Below are positions 23,559 through 34,655 of a DNA stretch of 64,000 bases, piece by piece (the stretch's first letter is position 1; every line of letters starts with the position of its first letter). The notes under the pieces were generated by a model. It was not told the origin of the DNA, made no database searches, and saw only the letters and a program-made list of their open reading frames with translations. Origin of the DNA: Paroedura picta (lineage: Eukaryota > Chordata > Lepidosauria > Squamata > Gekkonidae); assembly GCF_049243985.1 (NCBI RefSeq), contig NC_135379.1, positions 25,989,001 to 26,053,000 of the forward strand, given 5' to 3'. A program made the translations under genes and the position numbers.

Positions 23559-26320
23559 GTTGTTGTTGTTGTTATGTGCGAAGTCGTGTCCGACCCATCG
23601 CGACCCCATGGACAATGATCCTCCAGGCCTTCCTGTCCTTTACCATTCCCCGGAGTCCATTTAAGTTTGCACCTACTGCTTCAGTGACTCCATCCAGCCA
23701 CCTCATTCTCTGTCGTCCCCTTCTTCTTTTGCCCTCGATCGCTCCCAGCATTAGGCTCTTCTCCAGGGAGTCCTTCCTTCTCATGAGGTGGCCAAAGTAT
23801 TTGAGTTTCATCTTCAGGATCTGGCCTTCTAAGGAGCAATCAGGGCTGATCTCCTCTAGGACTGACCGGTTTGTTCGCCTTGCAGTCCAAGGGACTCGCA
23901 AGAGTCTTCTCCAGCACCAGAGTTCAAAAGCCTCAATTCTTTGACGCTCGGCCTTCCTTATGGTCCAACTCTCGCAGCCATACATTGCAACTGGGAATAC
24001 CATAGCCTTGACTAAACGCACTTTTGTTGGCAGGGTGATGTCTCTGCTTTTTAGGATGCTGTCTAGATTTGCCATAGCTTTCCTCCCCAGGAGCAAGCGT
24101 CTTTTAATTTCTTTGCTGCAGTCCCCATCTGCAGTGATCTTGGAGCCCAGGAAAATAAAATCTGTCACTATCTCCATTTCTTCCCCATCTATTTGCCAGG
24201 AATTGAGAGGGCCGGATGCCATGATCTTTGTTTTCTTGATGTTGAGTTTCAAGCCAACTTTTGCACTCTCCTCCTTCACCCGCTTCAACAGGCTCTTTAG
24301 TTCCTCTTCACTTTCTGCCATTAGAGTGGTATCATCTGCATATCTGAGGTTGTTGATATTTCTCCCTGCAATCTTGATCCCAATTTGTGACTCCTCTAAT
24401 CCCGCATTTCTCATGATGTGCTCTGCATACAAGTTAAATAGGCAAGGTGACAGTATACAGCCTTGCCGAACTCCTTTCTCAATTTTGAACCAGTCAGTGA
24501 TTCCATGTTCAGTTCTCACTGTTGCTTCTTGACCTGCATATAAATTTCTCAAGAGACCAATAAGATGCTCTGGTATTCCCATCTCTTTAAGAACTTGCCA
24601 CAATTTGTTGTGCTCCACACAATCAAAGGCTTTAGCATAGTCAATGAAGCAGAAGTAGACGTTCTTCTGGTACTCCCTAGCTTTCTCGATGATCCAGCGT
24701 ATGTTGGCAATTTGATCTCTAGTTCCTCTGCCTCTTCGAAATCCTGCCTGTACTTCTGGAAGTTCTCGGTCCACATATTGCTGGAGCCTAGCTTGTAGGA
24801 TTTTGAGCATAACTTTGCTAGCATGAGAAATTAGTGCAATGGTGCGGTAGTTTGAACATTCTTTGGCATTGCCCTTCTTTGGGATTGGAATGTAAACTGA
24901 CCTTTTCCAATCCTGTGGCCATTGTTGAGTTTTCCAAATTTGCTGGCATATTGAGTGTAGCACTTTTACTGCATCGTCCTTTAAGATTTTGAATAGTTCA
25001 ACTGGAATGCTGTCACCACCACTAGCTTTATTGTTGCTCAGACTTCCTAAGGCCCATTTGACTTCACATTCCAGGATGTCTGGCTCCAGGTCAGTAACTA
25101 CCCCACTGTGGTCATCAGGGATGTTAAGCTCACTCTTGTATAGTTGTTCTGTATAATTTTGCCACCTTTGTTTAATCTCTTCTGCTTCTGGGAGGTCCCT
25201 ACCATTTTGGTCTCTTATCATACCCAACTTTGCATGAAATGTTCTCTTCATATCTCCAATTTTCTTGAAAAGATCTCTGGTCCTCCCCATTCTATTGTTT
25301 TCTTCTATTTGTTTGCACTGTTCATTTAAGAAGGCATTCTTATCTCTTCTAGCTTTTCTCTGGAATTCTGCATTCAGTTGGGTGTATCTTTCTCTTTCTC
25401 CCTTGCCTTTCACTTCCCTTCTCTCCTTAGCTATTTGTAAAGCTTCCTCAGACAGCCATTTTGATTTCTTGCATTTCTTTTTCTTTGGGATGGTTTTAGT
25501 TGCTACCTCTTGTACAATGTTGCGAACCTCCGTCCATAGTTCTTCAGGCACTCTGTCTATCAGATCTAATTCCTTAAATCTATTTGTCACCTCTACTGTG
25601 TATTCGTCGGGGATATGATTTAGTTCATACCTGAGAGGCCTAGTGCTTTTCCCTACTTTCTTCAATTTAAGCCTAAATTTTGCAACAAGAAGCTCATGAT
25701 CTGAACCACAATCAGCTCCTGGTCTTGTTTTTATTGACTGGATAGAACTTTTCCATCTTTGGCTGCAGAGCACATAGTCAATCTGATTTCTGTGTTGACC
25801 GTCTGGTGATGTCCATGTGTAGAGTCGTCTCTTGGGTTGTTGGAAAAGAGTGTTTGCTATGACCATTGTATTCTCTTGACAAAATTCTACCAGCCTGTGT
25901 CCTGCTTCATTTTGTACTCCAAGGCCAAACCTGCCTGTTATCCCGGTTATCTTTTGGCTTCCTACTTTAGCATTCCAATCCCCCATGATGATAAGCACAT
26001 CATTTTTGGGCGTTGCTTCTAGAAGGTGTTGTAGGGCTTCATAGAACTGATCAACTTCATCCTCTTCAGCAGCAGTGGTTGGGGCATAGACCTGGATCAC
26101 TGTGATGTTGAATGGTTTGCCTTGGATTCGAACTGAGATCATTCTGTCATTTTGGGGATTGTATCCCAAGACTGCTTTTCCTACTCTCTTATTGATTATG
26201 AAGGCTACTCCATTTCTTCTGCGAGATTCTTGTCCACAGTAGTATACCTGATGGTCATCTGAATTGAATTCACCCATTCCTGTCCATTTTAGTTCACTGA
26301 TTCCTAAAATGTCGATGTTC
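23559..26320 (-). mobile_element. BovB (RTE clade) LINE, 5'-truncated, recent insertion
   Basis: The insertion is bounded on both sides by the same 11 bases, AGAGACAGATT, at 23548-23558 and 26321-26331: a clean target-site duplication. The minus-strand 3' end is an (AAC)n-type tail next to 23559. At the 5' side the element begins inside the endonuclease part of the reading frame (ILGISELKWTGM), so it is truncated, probably by some tens of residues. No 5' UTR or promoter is left, so it should be unable to move on its own. Its 3' terminal motif, GGTCGGACACGACTT, is also typical of BovB. Exact duplications and an unbroken frame point to a young insertion. Confidence 0.95.
23572..26277 (-). CDS. 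BovB ORF2-like protein: endonuclease plus reverse transcriptase
   Basis: The 901-codon frame has no stop or frameshift and stays open upstream to the insertion edge at 26320. The AP-endonuclease part spans about residues 1-200, with VYAPT (63-67), GDWNAKVG (99-106), NQIDY (164-168) and SDH (192-194); the first catalytic Asn motif is lost with the missing N-terminus. The reverse transcriptase spans about 400-700: QAGFRRGRGTRDQ (510-522), FIDYAKAFD (544-552), GVRQGCILSP (602-611) and the catalytic YADD (646-649). A Trp/Cys-bearing C-terminal region (CESWTIRKAERQRIEAF) follows. The protein would copy its own RNA at a nicked target site. In other genomes such frames are often annotated as craniofacial development protein 2-like; that name reflects this LINE, not a host gene. 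The start Met is only the first one in the truncated frame. Confidence 0.95.
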   Translation of the reverse strand: MGEFNSDDHQVYYCGQESRRRNGVAFIINKRVGKAVLGYNPQNDRMISVRIQGKPFNITVIQVYAPTTAAEEDEVDQFYEALQHLLEATPKNDVLIIMGDWNAKVGSQKITGITGRFGLGVQNEAGHRLVEFCQENTMVIANTLFQQPKRRLYTWTSPDGQHRNQIDYVLCSQRWKSSIQSIKTRPGADCGSDHELLVAKFRLKLKKVGKSTRPLRYELNHIPDEYTVEVTNRFKELDLIDRVPEELWTEVRNIVQEVATKTIPKKKKCKKSKWLSEEALQIAKERREVKGKGERERYTQLNAEFQRKARRDKNAFLNEQCKQIEENNRMGRTRDLFKKIGDMKRTFHAKLGMIRDQNGRDLPEAEEIKQRWQNYTEQLYKSELNIPDDHSGVVTDLEPDILECEVKWALGSLSNNKASGGDSIPVELFKILKDDAVKVLHSICQQIWKTQQWPQDWKRSVYIPIPKKGNAKECSNYRTIALISHASKVMLKILQARLQQYVDRELPEVQAGFRRGRGTRDQIANIRWIIEKAREYQKNVYFCFIDYAKAFDCVEHNKLWQVLKEMGIPEHLIGLLRNLYAGQEATVRTEHGITDWFKIEKGVRQGCILSPCLFNLYAEHIMRNAGLEESQIGIKIAGRNINNLRYADDTTLMAESEEELKSLLKRVKEESAKVGLKLNIKKTKIMASGPLNSWQIDGEEMEIVTDFIFLGSKITADGDCSKEIKRRLLLGRKAMANLDSILKSRDITLPTKVRLVKAMVFPVAMYGCESWTIRKAERQRIEAFELWCWRRLLRVPWTARRTNRSVLEEISPDCSLEGQILKMKLKYFGHLMRRKDSLEKSLMLGAIEGKRRRGRQRMRWLDGVTEAVGANLNGLRGMVKDRKAWRIIVHGVAMGRTRLRT

Positions 26321-26331
26321 AGAGACAGATT
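26321..26331. repeat. Target-site duplication, 5' side of BovB
   Basis: AGAGACAGATT, identical to 23548-23558. Confidence 0.93.
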
Positions 26332-27470
26332 ACGTAATTATTTTATTAACTGAAACAGGATTAAAAAGAGCTTTTTGGGCAGTACTTAAAAATGATTCTG
26401 ATAACCAATTATCTATAGACATTGACAAAACTAAAATGATTTCTTCTGGAACTGCCACTTGCCCTTTAAACAACTGGATGATAGGGAATTATACAATTGA
26501 ATAAGTTTGGTCATATAAGTACCTAGAAGTTATCTTTGATGCTAAACTAAGCTGGAGGCTGTATATCGAAGCAAAGGGAAATTGGTGCAATTGGGAAAAA
26601 AGGGTTGTTTTTTCCCACAACAGGAGCACAGTATATTCCTGTGGTTTTTCAAGTGTTTACAACTAAGATATTAAATATGCTCCTATATGTGGCCCAAGTG
26701 ATTACTCCTTTTATTCAATTAAAATTTCTGAGAACAATTTTTAATGTACCTCAATGCATAACTTCAATGGCCCTTAGATTAGAAATTGGCTTTATAAACT
26801 TGGCCTGGTTAACAATCTTTATATATAGAATTATTATTATTTATTAAGCATCAGAAAATTGCACTGGTGAGACAAAATAAGCCTTGCACCAGCTATATGT
26901 TCATGAACTATAATACTTTCCAAAACAAAGTATGCTTTGCCCTAAATTGACAAGCACTTTGGGTGGTACCTGTGAATGGTCAAACCAAGTCCATTTCAGA
27001 AAAATAGTTCAAATAGGTCTCAAACTGTCATTGTTAAAAACAGATTATAACTGCTTGAAAAAGGTAAGGTTTTATACAGCTTCTCTTTTCACCTTTTCCT
27101 AGCTGCAAAGAGAACTGCCACAACTATGTTGGAGTTTAGCTAGCCGTACTGTTTTGAGCTTTGTTGTAGGAGGAGGGGATATAGGTCTGATCCAGCAACC
27201 TCCCCATCTCCTATCCAGCTTTCAGGGTTCCTTGCTCAGACTTCTTGGGATGTGTTGTGTAGATGCCTCTATTCAATTAAAATAAAATCAGGATTTATCT
27301 GCAGCAGGAAATGTTCTGGATGATTCTCACAATGTTCTGAGAGAAGGGAAAGTAATTTATTTCCTGTTTTGTCTAAATTACTATGTTGATGAAAGGATGG
27401 ATAACATTGTTTCCTAACTAAGTCAAAGCTCATTAAAGTGATACATAAATTTGACACATCTTTGGAATGA
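26332..27470 (+). mobile_element. Older non-LTR retrotransposon fragment, clade not assigned
   Basis: Plus-strand translation gives pieces typical of the region after the reverse transcriptase core: KTKMISS, then YKYLEVIFDAKLSW, then (26605-26847) GAQYIPVVFQVF, FLRTIFNVPQC and ALRLEIGF. Stops and frame changes separate the pieces, so it is old and dead. The BovB at 23,559-26,320 was inserted in or at the edge of this element. Part of it may continue at 23,250-23,547 on the other side of BovB, but that stretch shows no clear motif. Confidence 0.6.
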
Positions 27471-27595
27471 AGAAAAGATAATTTACTACCTGGTATAGGA
27501 GGGTAAAGATACAGAAGATCAATTGAATCTTATCAAGTGACAGTTGATACCAGTGGAACTCACTCCAGGCCTTGTGAAGAACCACATTTACCTTA

Positions 27596-27885
27596 AAAGA
27601 TAAAGGTAAAGGTATCCCCTGTGCAAGCACCGGGTCATGTCTGACCCTTGGGGTGACGCCCTCTGGCGTTTTCATGGCAGACTCAATATGGGGTGGTTTG
27701 CCAGTGCCTTCCCCAGTCATTACCGTTTACCCCCCAGCAAGCTGGGTACTCATTTTACCGACCTCGGAAGGATGGAAGGCTGAGTCAACCTTGAGTCAGC
27801 TGCTAGGATTGAACTCCCAGCCTCATGGGCAGACAGCTTCAGACAGCATTTCTGCTGCCTTACCACTCTGTGCCACAAGAGGCTC
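27596..27885 (-). mobile_element. Sauria-type SINE, full length
   Basis: Same family as 31594-31882 in inverse orientation, with tail AAAGGTAAAGG and head ending in the tRNA-like part. It is flanked by 9-bp duplications TTTACCTTA at 27587-27595 and 27886-27894. Slightly more diverged than the other copy. Confidence 0.9.
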
Positions 27886-28239
27886 TTTACCTTAGCATCA
27901 GCTAAAAAGAGCCAAATTTACTTATATCCCTGATGTGAAGTCTGCACCTCAGGAAGACTCTCAGCTTACCCATTCCTCCAGCAGTGGCTGTTTCAAGGTG
28001 GAAACTACCTACAAATCATGAGCCTTACTGAGTAGTGGCCTTGCTTACATTCCTGAAATATAAGATATTTGCCACATTGGGGAAACCATGCTCAGTAAAG
28101 CCACATGTTGATCCTGAGCTACTGAGTGAATATCACTGGCTTATACTCTTTAATCTGTTGCAGCTACTTACCATTTTATAGCTAACAGAAAGCTGTGAAA
28201 TATCATACAGGTACAATGAGTTCCAGACTGCATGTCAGA

Positions 28240-28720
28240 GAGTGTTAGATTTTGGAAGAACCTTGCAGGTAATCTAATTCAGCCTCCTGCTCAGTGCAGG
28301 AATATGATGCTACAGGACTCCCAACAGATGACCACCCAGCTAATGCTTAAAAGTACTCCAGATAAGGCATGGCCACCCATCACTCAAGGCAATCTATTCC
28401 ACTGATTAACATCTGTGTTTGTTTGAAAGCCTCTCCTAACATATAGCCAAAATTTGTTTGTCATTTCTAATACAGTCCTCTGGTCCAAGAGAGAACAATT
28501 CTACTACATCTGTAATGTGACCATCCTTCTGCTATCTGTCAACAGTGATAATGTCTCTCCTTAGTCTTATCCAGGCTAGACATACCAGCTCTTTCAGCCT
28601 TTCTCCACAGAACTTGTTTCTTGACTCTTTTTCCATTGTGGCTGTCCTCTTGTGGGTGTTGCCCTTCTTAAAACACAGAGCCCAGAACTAGACATGGTGA
28701 TGAGGCCTGACTAGTGCAGA
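28240..28720 (-). mobile_element. Old CR1/L3-like LINE 3' fragment
   Basis: Contains, in reverse, the loose blocks AATCTATTCCACTGATTAAC, TTTCAGCCTTTCTCCACAGA and CCCAGAACTAGACATGG found at the 3' side of CR1/L3 elements. No open frame; ancient. Confidence 0.65.
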
Positions 28721-28794
28721 ATACTGGAACTATGATTTCCCATGAACTGAACTCTTAACTTCACTTGCATGGAAGAGGGGAGGGAGGGTGGTGG

Positions 28795-29010
28795 CAGTAG
28801 TGGTTAAAGCCTAAAGATACAGAACTAGGTGATAGTAGTAGTGGGCTCACCATGACACTGATAAAGCTGTTCTGATTGAGCCACTCAGCCTCACCTACCT
28901 CACAGGATGCCGGTTGTAGGGAGAGGAAAGGGGAGGCAATTGTAAGCTGCTTGGAGACTGCTTCGGGTAGAGAAAAGCGGCATATAAGAACCAACTCTTC
29001 TTCCTTCCTC
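28795..29010 (+). mobile_element. tRNA-derived SINE, same family as 23,012
   Basis: Head GTAGTGGTTAAAG, the middle GAGCCACTCAGCCTCACCTA, and the end GCGGCATATAAGAACCAACT with a TTC tail. Diverged. Confidence 0.8.
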
Positions 29011-29292
29011 TAAAGGCTAAAGATACAGAGCAAGTAAGTCCACAACTGAAGGAATAAAATTAAATAAATAAATAAATAATGAGGAAAATGTGAAGTTTTA
29101 AAGAAAACCAAGAAAGTAAAGCAGGAATAGGGAGGAATGTGGAAGGAAGTGTGGAAGAAAGGAGTTCTGTATCTTTGTAAGCTAATCTGAAAGACCATTG
29201 GAAATTGTAATAGAGAGAAGAAGATATACCAGTAAAAATGCCTGGTATAGATTCCCACTCACATCCACTACATGTCATCCAACCAGTAGAAT

Positions 29293-29506
29293 TAGGGTTG
29301 CCAATTCCAAATGGAAATTTTACTGGAGATTTCATGGATGGAGCCTGTAGAGGGCAGAATTTCTGGAGGAGAGGGAGCCCAGCAGGGTGCAATGCCATGG
29401 AGTCCACCATCTAAAGGCAGCCATTTTCTCCAGAGGAAATTATCTCTGTCATATGGACATCAGTTGTAATTCCAGGAGATCTCCAGACTCCATATGGAGG
29501 TTAGAA
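29293..29506. mobile_element. Chompy-like MITE
   Basis: TAGGGTTGCCAATTCC at the left, GAGTCCACCATCTAAAGGC and GCCATTTTCTCCAGAGGAAA inside; the right end is diverged. Confidence 0.7.
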
Positions 29507-30360
29507 AGCTTAAACTAAATAAAGCTAGTTTTGTTATCCTTTTTCCCAGTTTCTCATCTTGTCTTAATTGCTGAGCCAGAGTTTATCACACCATGCAATT
29601 CAGTGCCTTAATTCTGCAGATGTTTCATGGTTTGCTTCAACAGGGGAAGGACGCAGCACTGGAATGGGATCAAGGCAGATTGAGGATCATTATTAAGGAC
29701 TGCCTGCATTTAATATACTTTGTATTTCAACAAAGCAAAGAAAAAAAATCCACTGCCAAATAATAACTTGCTCACATTTTGCGCATGGCAAAATTCCCAG
29801 ATGTAAATTATGCTATTAGTACCACCACATGACTTCTCACTGAAATCAGTGAAGCGGTCTCCAGAAACAACTAACTGTATTCTAAGATCTTACACGAATA
29901 CTACAATGTCTGATTGAATATTTTTCTTCAAACCATATATTATAGGTTCAAATAATATCATGCATACATCGCGGACACGGAACACTTCTATTTTATTTAT
30001 TCTGTTGCTGTTTCCTGCCTACTTTGTGTAGAAATGCTAAAAGTAACAATATCAGATTTTTCATATATAGTCATGCAGGTCTGGATACTTAAGGACACTT
30101 ACTTTTTCTTAAGAGGAATGATTTTTGCTAATTGTCCCTCAGCTCCAGGCCACAGCTGGCCCATCCAAATTTGGTTCCCTGTGATCAGTAGACCCTCAAG
30201 ATCAGCATCAGGACCAAAATTGAGATCTACGATGTGAGGAGGGACTTGTCAGAAGGTATCACATCTCCTTAATAAAATCTAACTGTGATTGTGTACAGGC
30301 CAGTATAATAGCTTTAGATTCAGAGGTCATTAAATTAACACATTTGGTTGATGAATATAC
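29507..30360. other. Unannotated intergenic stretch
   Basis: AT-rich, nothing recognised. Confidence 0.55.
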
Positions 30361-30451
30361 GAAACTGTCTTCACACCACTGGTCTATCTGTCAAGACAGA
30401 GACCAGTGGTGTGAAGACAGTTTCATATGTTCATATCTGTCAAGACAGAGA
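30361..30451. repeat. 25-bp perfect hairpin plus 17-bp direct repeat
   Basis: Arms 30361-30385 and 30400-30424 are exact complements around a 14-base loop. The loop and the start of arm 2 (ATCTGTCAAGACAGAGA, 30386-30402) recur at 30435-30451. Confidence 0.9.
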
Positions 30452-30760
30452 TCTTTTTTCTCCCACGTGACCATGGTGGCCAGACTACAGCATCAAGATG
30501 GAGAAAACTAGACCTACCCAACATTGACTCTTGGTTCAAGATACTAAGAGAGTACGCCAGGATGGCTAAACTCACCAACTTGGTGAACAGAAGACCACCT
30601 GAAGAATTTTATGAGCACTGAGACTTTTCCTGGAATGTGTTGCAATGTAGTTTGTGTGACCAGATGTTAAATTTCTATTTTCTATCCTTATGTTAAAATA
30701 TTCTATAAACATTTTAAGAGAATTTTCTAGTCTTCTCCAGGTGAAAGGACACTGTCCCCC
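30440..30760 (+). mobile_element. L1-type LINE ORF2 C-terminus and 3' UTR
   Basis: Encodes LPNIDSWFKILREYARMAKL and TNLVNRRPPEEFYEHW, the same block as at 39,960-40,160, followed by AT-rich 3' UTR. Confidence 0.65.
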
Positions 30761-31320
30761 AAGGTACTCCACTGTTCTACACTGTTCCTTGATTTACTGC
30801 AGGTGCTAGGTAGCCTCCCACTGGCAGATATTGGACAAGGCCTGCTAATTATGCTCACATAGTTCAGCTGTAGATCTAAAACAGGAGGGAGGAACTCTCA
30901 GCTGGAACATTTCATGGGCACTGGATTGGTTGAGGAAGATGGGAGGCTGTGATTTGCAGTTTTCTATAAAGGTAGTGAGTGAGAACAGGCATTATCTGTC
31001 TCTCCTTTACCCTTTCCTCTCTGTGCCACAAAGAAGACATTTGTATTATGCTCAAGGACTCTTTGCTTCTAAAACTAACTGTGCCATATTAGGACTCCAG
31101 CTATCATTTGCTTCCAGAACTCCGATTATGCTTGGGAAGGGGGCCCTGCAACAGCATCAGTTGTGCTCTGCTGAAGACCCACGAATCCTTAAACCAGCTC
31201 TGGTGCTACGTATTTTTAGCTCTGGTTTTAATTGGCTTACTGGTGTGTACTATTTTAATTCTTAGCTTCCGAGATGAGGCCAAAAATTGGGATATGTTAT
31301 TTTTAAAAACTCAAAAAATG

Positions 31321-31447
31321 ATAAAATCAGAGTCCAGTAGCACCTTTAAGACCAACAAAGATTTATTCAAGGTGCTTGCACTCAAAAGCTCACACCTTGA
31401 ATAAATCTTTGTTGGTCTTAAAGGTGCTACTGGACTCTTGATTTTAT
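31321..31447. repeat. Inverted repeat pair of a TTTATTCAAGG element end
   Basis: Arms 31321-31374 and 31393-31447 are nearly exact complements (one extra A), separated by 18 bp. The unit, with GTCCAGTAGCACCTTTAAGA and AGATTTATTCAAGGTG, is a repeat end I have seen in reptile and turtle DNA, perhaps of a Penelope-like retroelement; that identity is uncertain. Confidence 0.7.
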
Positions 31448-31593
31448 TGTGCTACTTCAGACCAACATGGCTACTCATTTGAATCTAAAAAGGATGCCTC
31501 TATTATGAATAAAGAGTGCATTTTCACACCATGCTACTTATAACCTGATAGGCCTGAGTGTTTGTTGTATACACCTCCCCTATACACACCAAA

Positions 31594-31882
31594 TGAGCCT
31601 CTTGTGGCGCAGAGTGGTAAGGCAGCGATATGCTGTCTGGAGCTGTCTGCCCATGAGGTTGGGAGTTCAATCCCAGCAGCCGGCTCAAGGTTGACTCAGC
31701 CTTCCATCCTTCCGAGGTCGGTAAAATGAGTACCCAGCTTGCTGGGGGGTAAGCGGTAATGACTGGGGAAGGCACTGGCAAACCACCCCGTATTGAGTCT
31801 GCCATGAAAACGCTAGAGGGCGTCACCCCAAGGGTCAGACATGACTCGGTGCTTGCACAGGGGATACCTTTACCTTTACCTT
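31594..31882 (+). mobile_element. Sauria-type SINE, full length
   Basis: The tRNA-like head (GGCGCAGAGTGGTAAGGCAG; B-box-like GGGAGTTCAATCCC) is followed by the body and a 3' part ending in GTGCTTGCACAGGGGATACC and a (CCTTTA)n tail. Perfect 13-bp duplications TATACACACCAAA flank it at 31581-31593 and 31883-31895, so it is a relatively recent insertion. The 3' part resembles BovB, which is known to mobilise this SINE family. Confidence 0.92.
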
Positions 31883-31895
31883 TATACACACCAAA

Positions 31896-34188
31896 ACCAT
31901 TCAAACAAGGTAACAGTTATCTCTTTTTGATTTACTGCTGATTTGTGAAACCATGATGTTGTTAATGAGCCATAGCAACACAGCTGACACAATAACACAT
32001 CATTTAAGTGGTGAATTCAGCAAGGTTCAGTCAGAATTACATTCCAAATGTATGGAACATCTAATAGCCATTTATGTTGAGCTGTTGACAGAGAAAGGAT
32101 GCTTCATGCCAGCTTGTAAGCTTTATGCAATTGGGTGGCATTGTTCTGTTGGAAGATAGAAGTGAAATTATTACATAGCCCCAAGGTATAAAGAATCATT
32201 TAAGTAATATGAAGGTGACAATGGATAAACAACATTATTTATTGAAAGTCACATGAATGTTTTTCAAGTTTCCAATTAATATATAATAAAATTTTGGCTC
32301 CCTCCTTTACAGATAATAGATTTCATACCTTCTTTTCAAAGACAGATACAATACTGACATGCTTTATTAAAAAAAAAATTAGTCATTTTAGTGACTTATT
32401 CATATAATAGACATGTTTGGGTCAATTTTCCAGTGGGTCACAGACCCTTATGGCTGGGAGCCTGCTTCACAAAGTTAAGAATCATAAAATATAGATCGAT
32501 CCTACCCTAACCCATTCCACCCCTTTTTGTCATTGCCCCCTAGTACAGTCATCCCCACTGTGGTACCTATATGTGCTATTGTGTCCACCCATGTGCTTCC
32601 TGACACCTATATAAACAAACAAATAAAATATGCACAGTAGCACTGAAAGTCAGGGGCATATATTAGCACACAGCTGCAGCTGTAATAAGTAGAAAAGGAC
32701 CAATATTTCTCTGTTGTTCCAATATCTCTATGGTCAATCAGTCTACAAGCTCTATTTTGACCATACAACACTACTTTTTCAAAGTTACTTGGTTTGCCAT
32801 TTCCTGTGATGAATGCGTGATATCTAAATTTAGACAAGGGATAAATTACTATCCTCCAAATGCATCCAGGTGGTGATGAAGATAACATTCAAAACATTAA
32901 CGATAAAGAGATAAAACTCTTGGTTCAAACTACAAGTTTATGCACCCTACCCAGACTGAATGTCTATTAGTCCAATGAGTCAGACTTGAACAGAATCACC
33001 TTCACATCCAAATTTCAGTGAATGTTTTATGTTGTCAATAATGACTTCAAAGTTAAAGCCTAAGGTATCCACTTCCCTACAGTTTTAAGTAACATTTTCT
33101 AGACTTAAGACTGCTTAGTGATTAATCCTGCTGTTGGATATGTTTGTGATGACATAATTTTACTGTAAGAAATTAAAGTTTATTTCCATTCCGTTGTCAT
33201 TTGATCTGTCCTTGTAGCGTTCCAAGATAGCAGCTTTATTTCAGACATGGTTTTTGTGACACCCATATGTATCATGTTTTGATGTTTAGCTTTGCCTCAG
33301 AATTGTTTTCTTCTTCTTGCTGTAGGAGCCATGTTGAGTGAATTACTTCAGGGTATTTTAGCACTTTAAAAAAGACATGGTGGTATCCCTACTGCTGTTC
33401 ATAAATCTTTAAGGAATCAAAGTGTTTTCACTGGAGGTGTGTGTTTTTAAAAGCACTGCAAATAAAATGGAGGCTGCCACACAAAAAATTTATGATTAAC
33501 TATTTTTAGCTTTGTCTAGTCATGAGCCTTTTTACAGGAGTAATGATTACAGGAGTAATGATAAGGAGTACGGACTCATGTGGAGTTAATTCATTCAGTC
33601 ATCTTTCTAAAATCTGGACAACAATCATGTTATATATGGTGTTTGATGTTTGATGTTTGCTCTGCACTGGTTTCATGAAGACTAGCTCTTCTTATTGCAT
33701 AGAATTTGTGTTAAAACCTGGTACTCTGTAATTACTTGTACAGTACCTTGGTGAGTACCATCTCCAGATTTCAGGGATGTATGAGCTGGGATAGTCTAAT
33801 GCTTATTTGGGGGTTCCTGAGTTTCTTATTTTGGTCAGCAAAATCAAATGGGATTCCTGAGGTCACCCAATTTTGGAGTGTGTGTGTTGGGGGGGGGGGG
33901 GTGGACAGGCACTAAATGGCATATTTTAGAACAGATGCTTCTAATTTCAGGGATGTATGAACTGAAATTGTCCTTATTTGGGAAGCACCATGTTTATGAA
34001 GTATAAATATTTGTGATTAGACTGGAGACTATAAAACAGGAAATACAAATCTGGAACTGGAAACCAATTTTGGGGGGGAATCCACGTTTTTGCTACTACT
34101 ATGCCTAATGTAAGACTAATGCCTTCCTAAGTGTATATAACATTGAAATTTTTGAGTGAGTTTTGTCTTGATGTGCAATTATAAATTA
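31896..34188. other. Unannotated intergenic stretch
   Basis: Includes a G run with GTGTGT (33,870-33,902) and a 16-base direct repeat TTTCAGGGATGTATGA (about 33,769 and 33,947). A 68-codon frame at 31,953 is not recognisable. No gene seen; conserved regulatory DNA cannot be judged without alignment. Confidence 0.5.
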
Positions 34189-34398
34189 TGGGTTGTCAAC
34201 TCTGGGATGGAAGATTCCTGGAGATTTTGTGGCAGAGTTTCGGGAAGGTGGGTTTTAAGGAGAGAAAGGTCATCGAGGAGATATAATGCCATATAGGTGA
34301 CCCACCAAAGCATCCATTGTCTCCCAGGGAACTGATTTCTGTCACCTAGTTGTATTTCTGGGAGACTTCCAGGCCCTAACTGGAGATTGGCAACCCTA
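34189..34398. mobile_element. Chompy-like MITE
   Basis: GGGTTGTCAACTCTGGGATG at the left and GATTGGCAACCCTA at the right. It lies just upstream of the LRRC72 CpG island. Confidence 0.72.
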
Positions 34399-34452
34399 AA
34401 ATATAGATTCATGCACTTTTGATTATTTGGGCATAATAAGTACTGAACTTGC

Positions 34453-34655
34453 TGTACTCCGCTTTTTACTACCCGAAAGAGTCTCAAAGCAACTTACAGT
34501 TGCCTACCCTTCTTCTCCCCACAACAGGCACCCTTGTGAGGTAGTCAAGGCTGAGAGAGCTCTGAAAGAACTGACCGAATGAAAAGGAGTAGAGGAATCA
34601 AACACGATTCTCCAGATTAGTCCTCCGCTCTTAACCCCACTGTCCCAAGAGGGCG
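34453..34655 (-). mobile_element. tRNA-derived SINE, same family as 23,012, diverged
   Basis: Begins CTTTTTACTACCCGAAAGAG and carries the CCCCACAACAGGCACCCT and GCTGAGAGAGC blocks of the family in reverse orientation. It sits at the edge of the LRRC72 CpG island. Confidence 0.75.

Noticed and set aside
23531-24532. Plus-strand frames of 137 and 190 codons
   Set aside because: They are antisense shadows of the BovB reading frame.
1-34600. SOSTDC1 or CRPPA exons expected upstream of LRRC72 from human synteny
   Set aside because: No cystine-knot signature or cytidylyltransferase-like block was found in any frame; these genes must lie further left.
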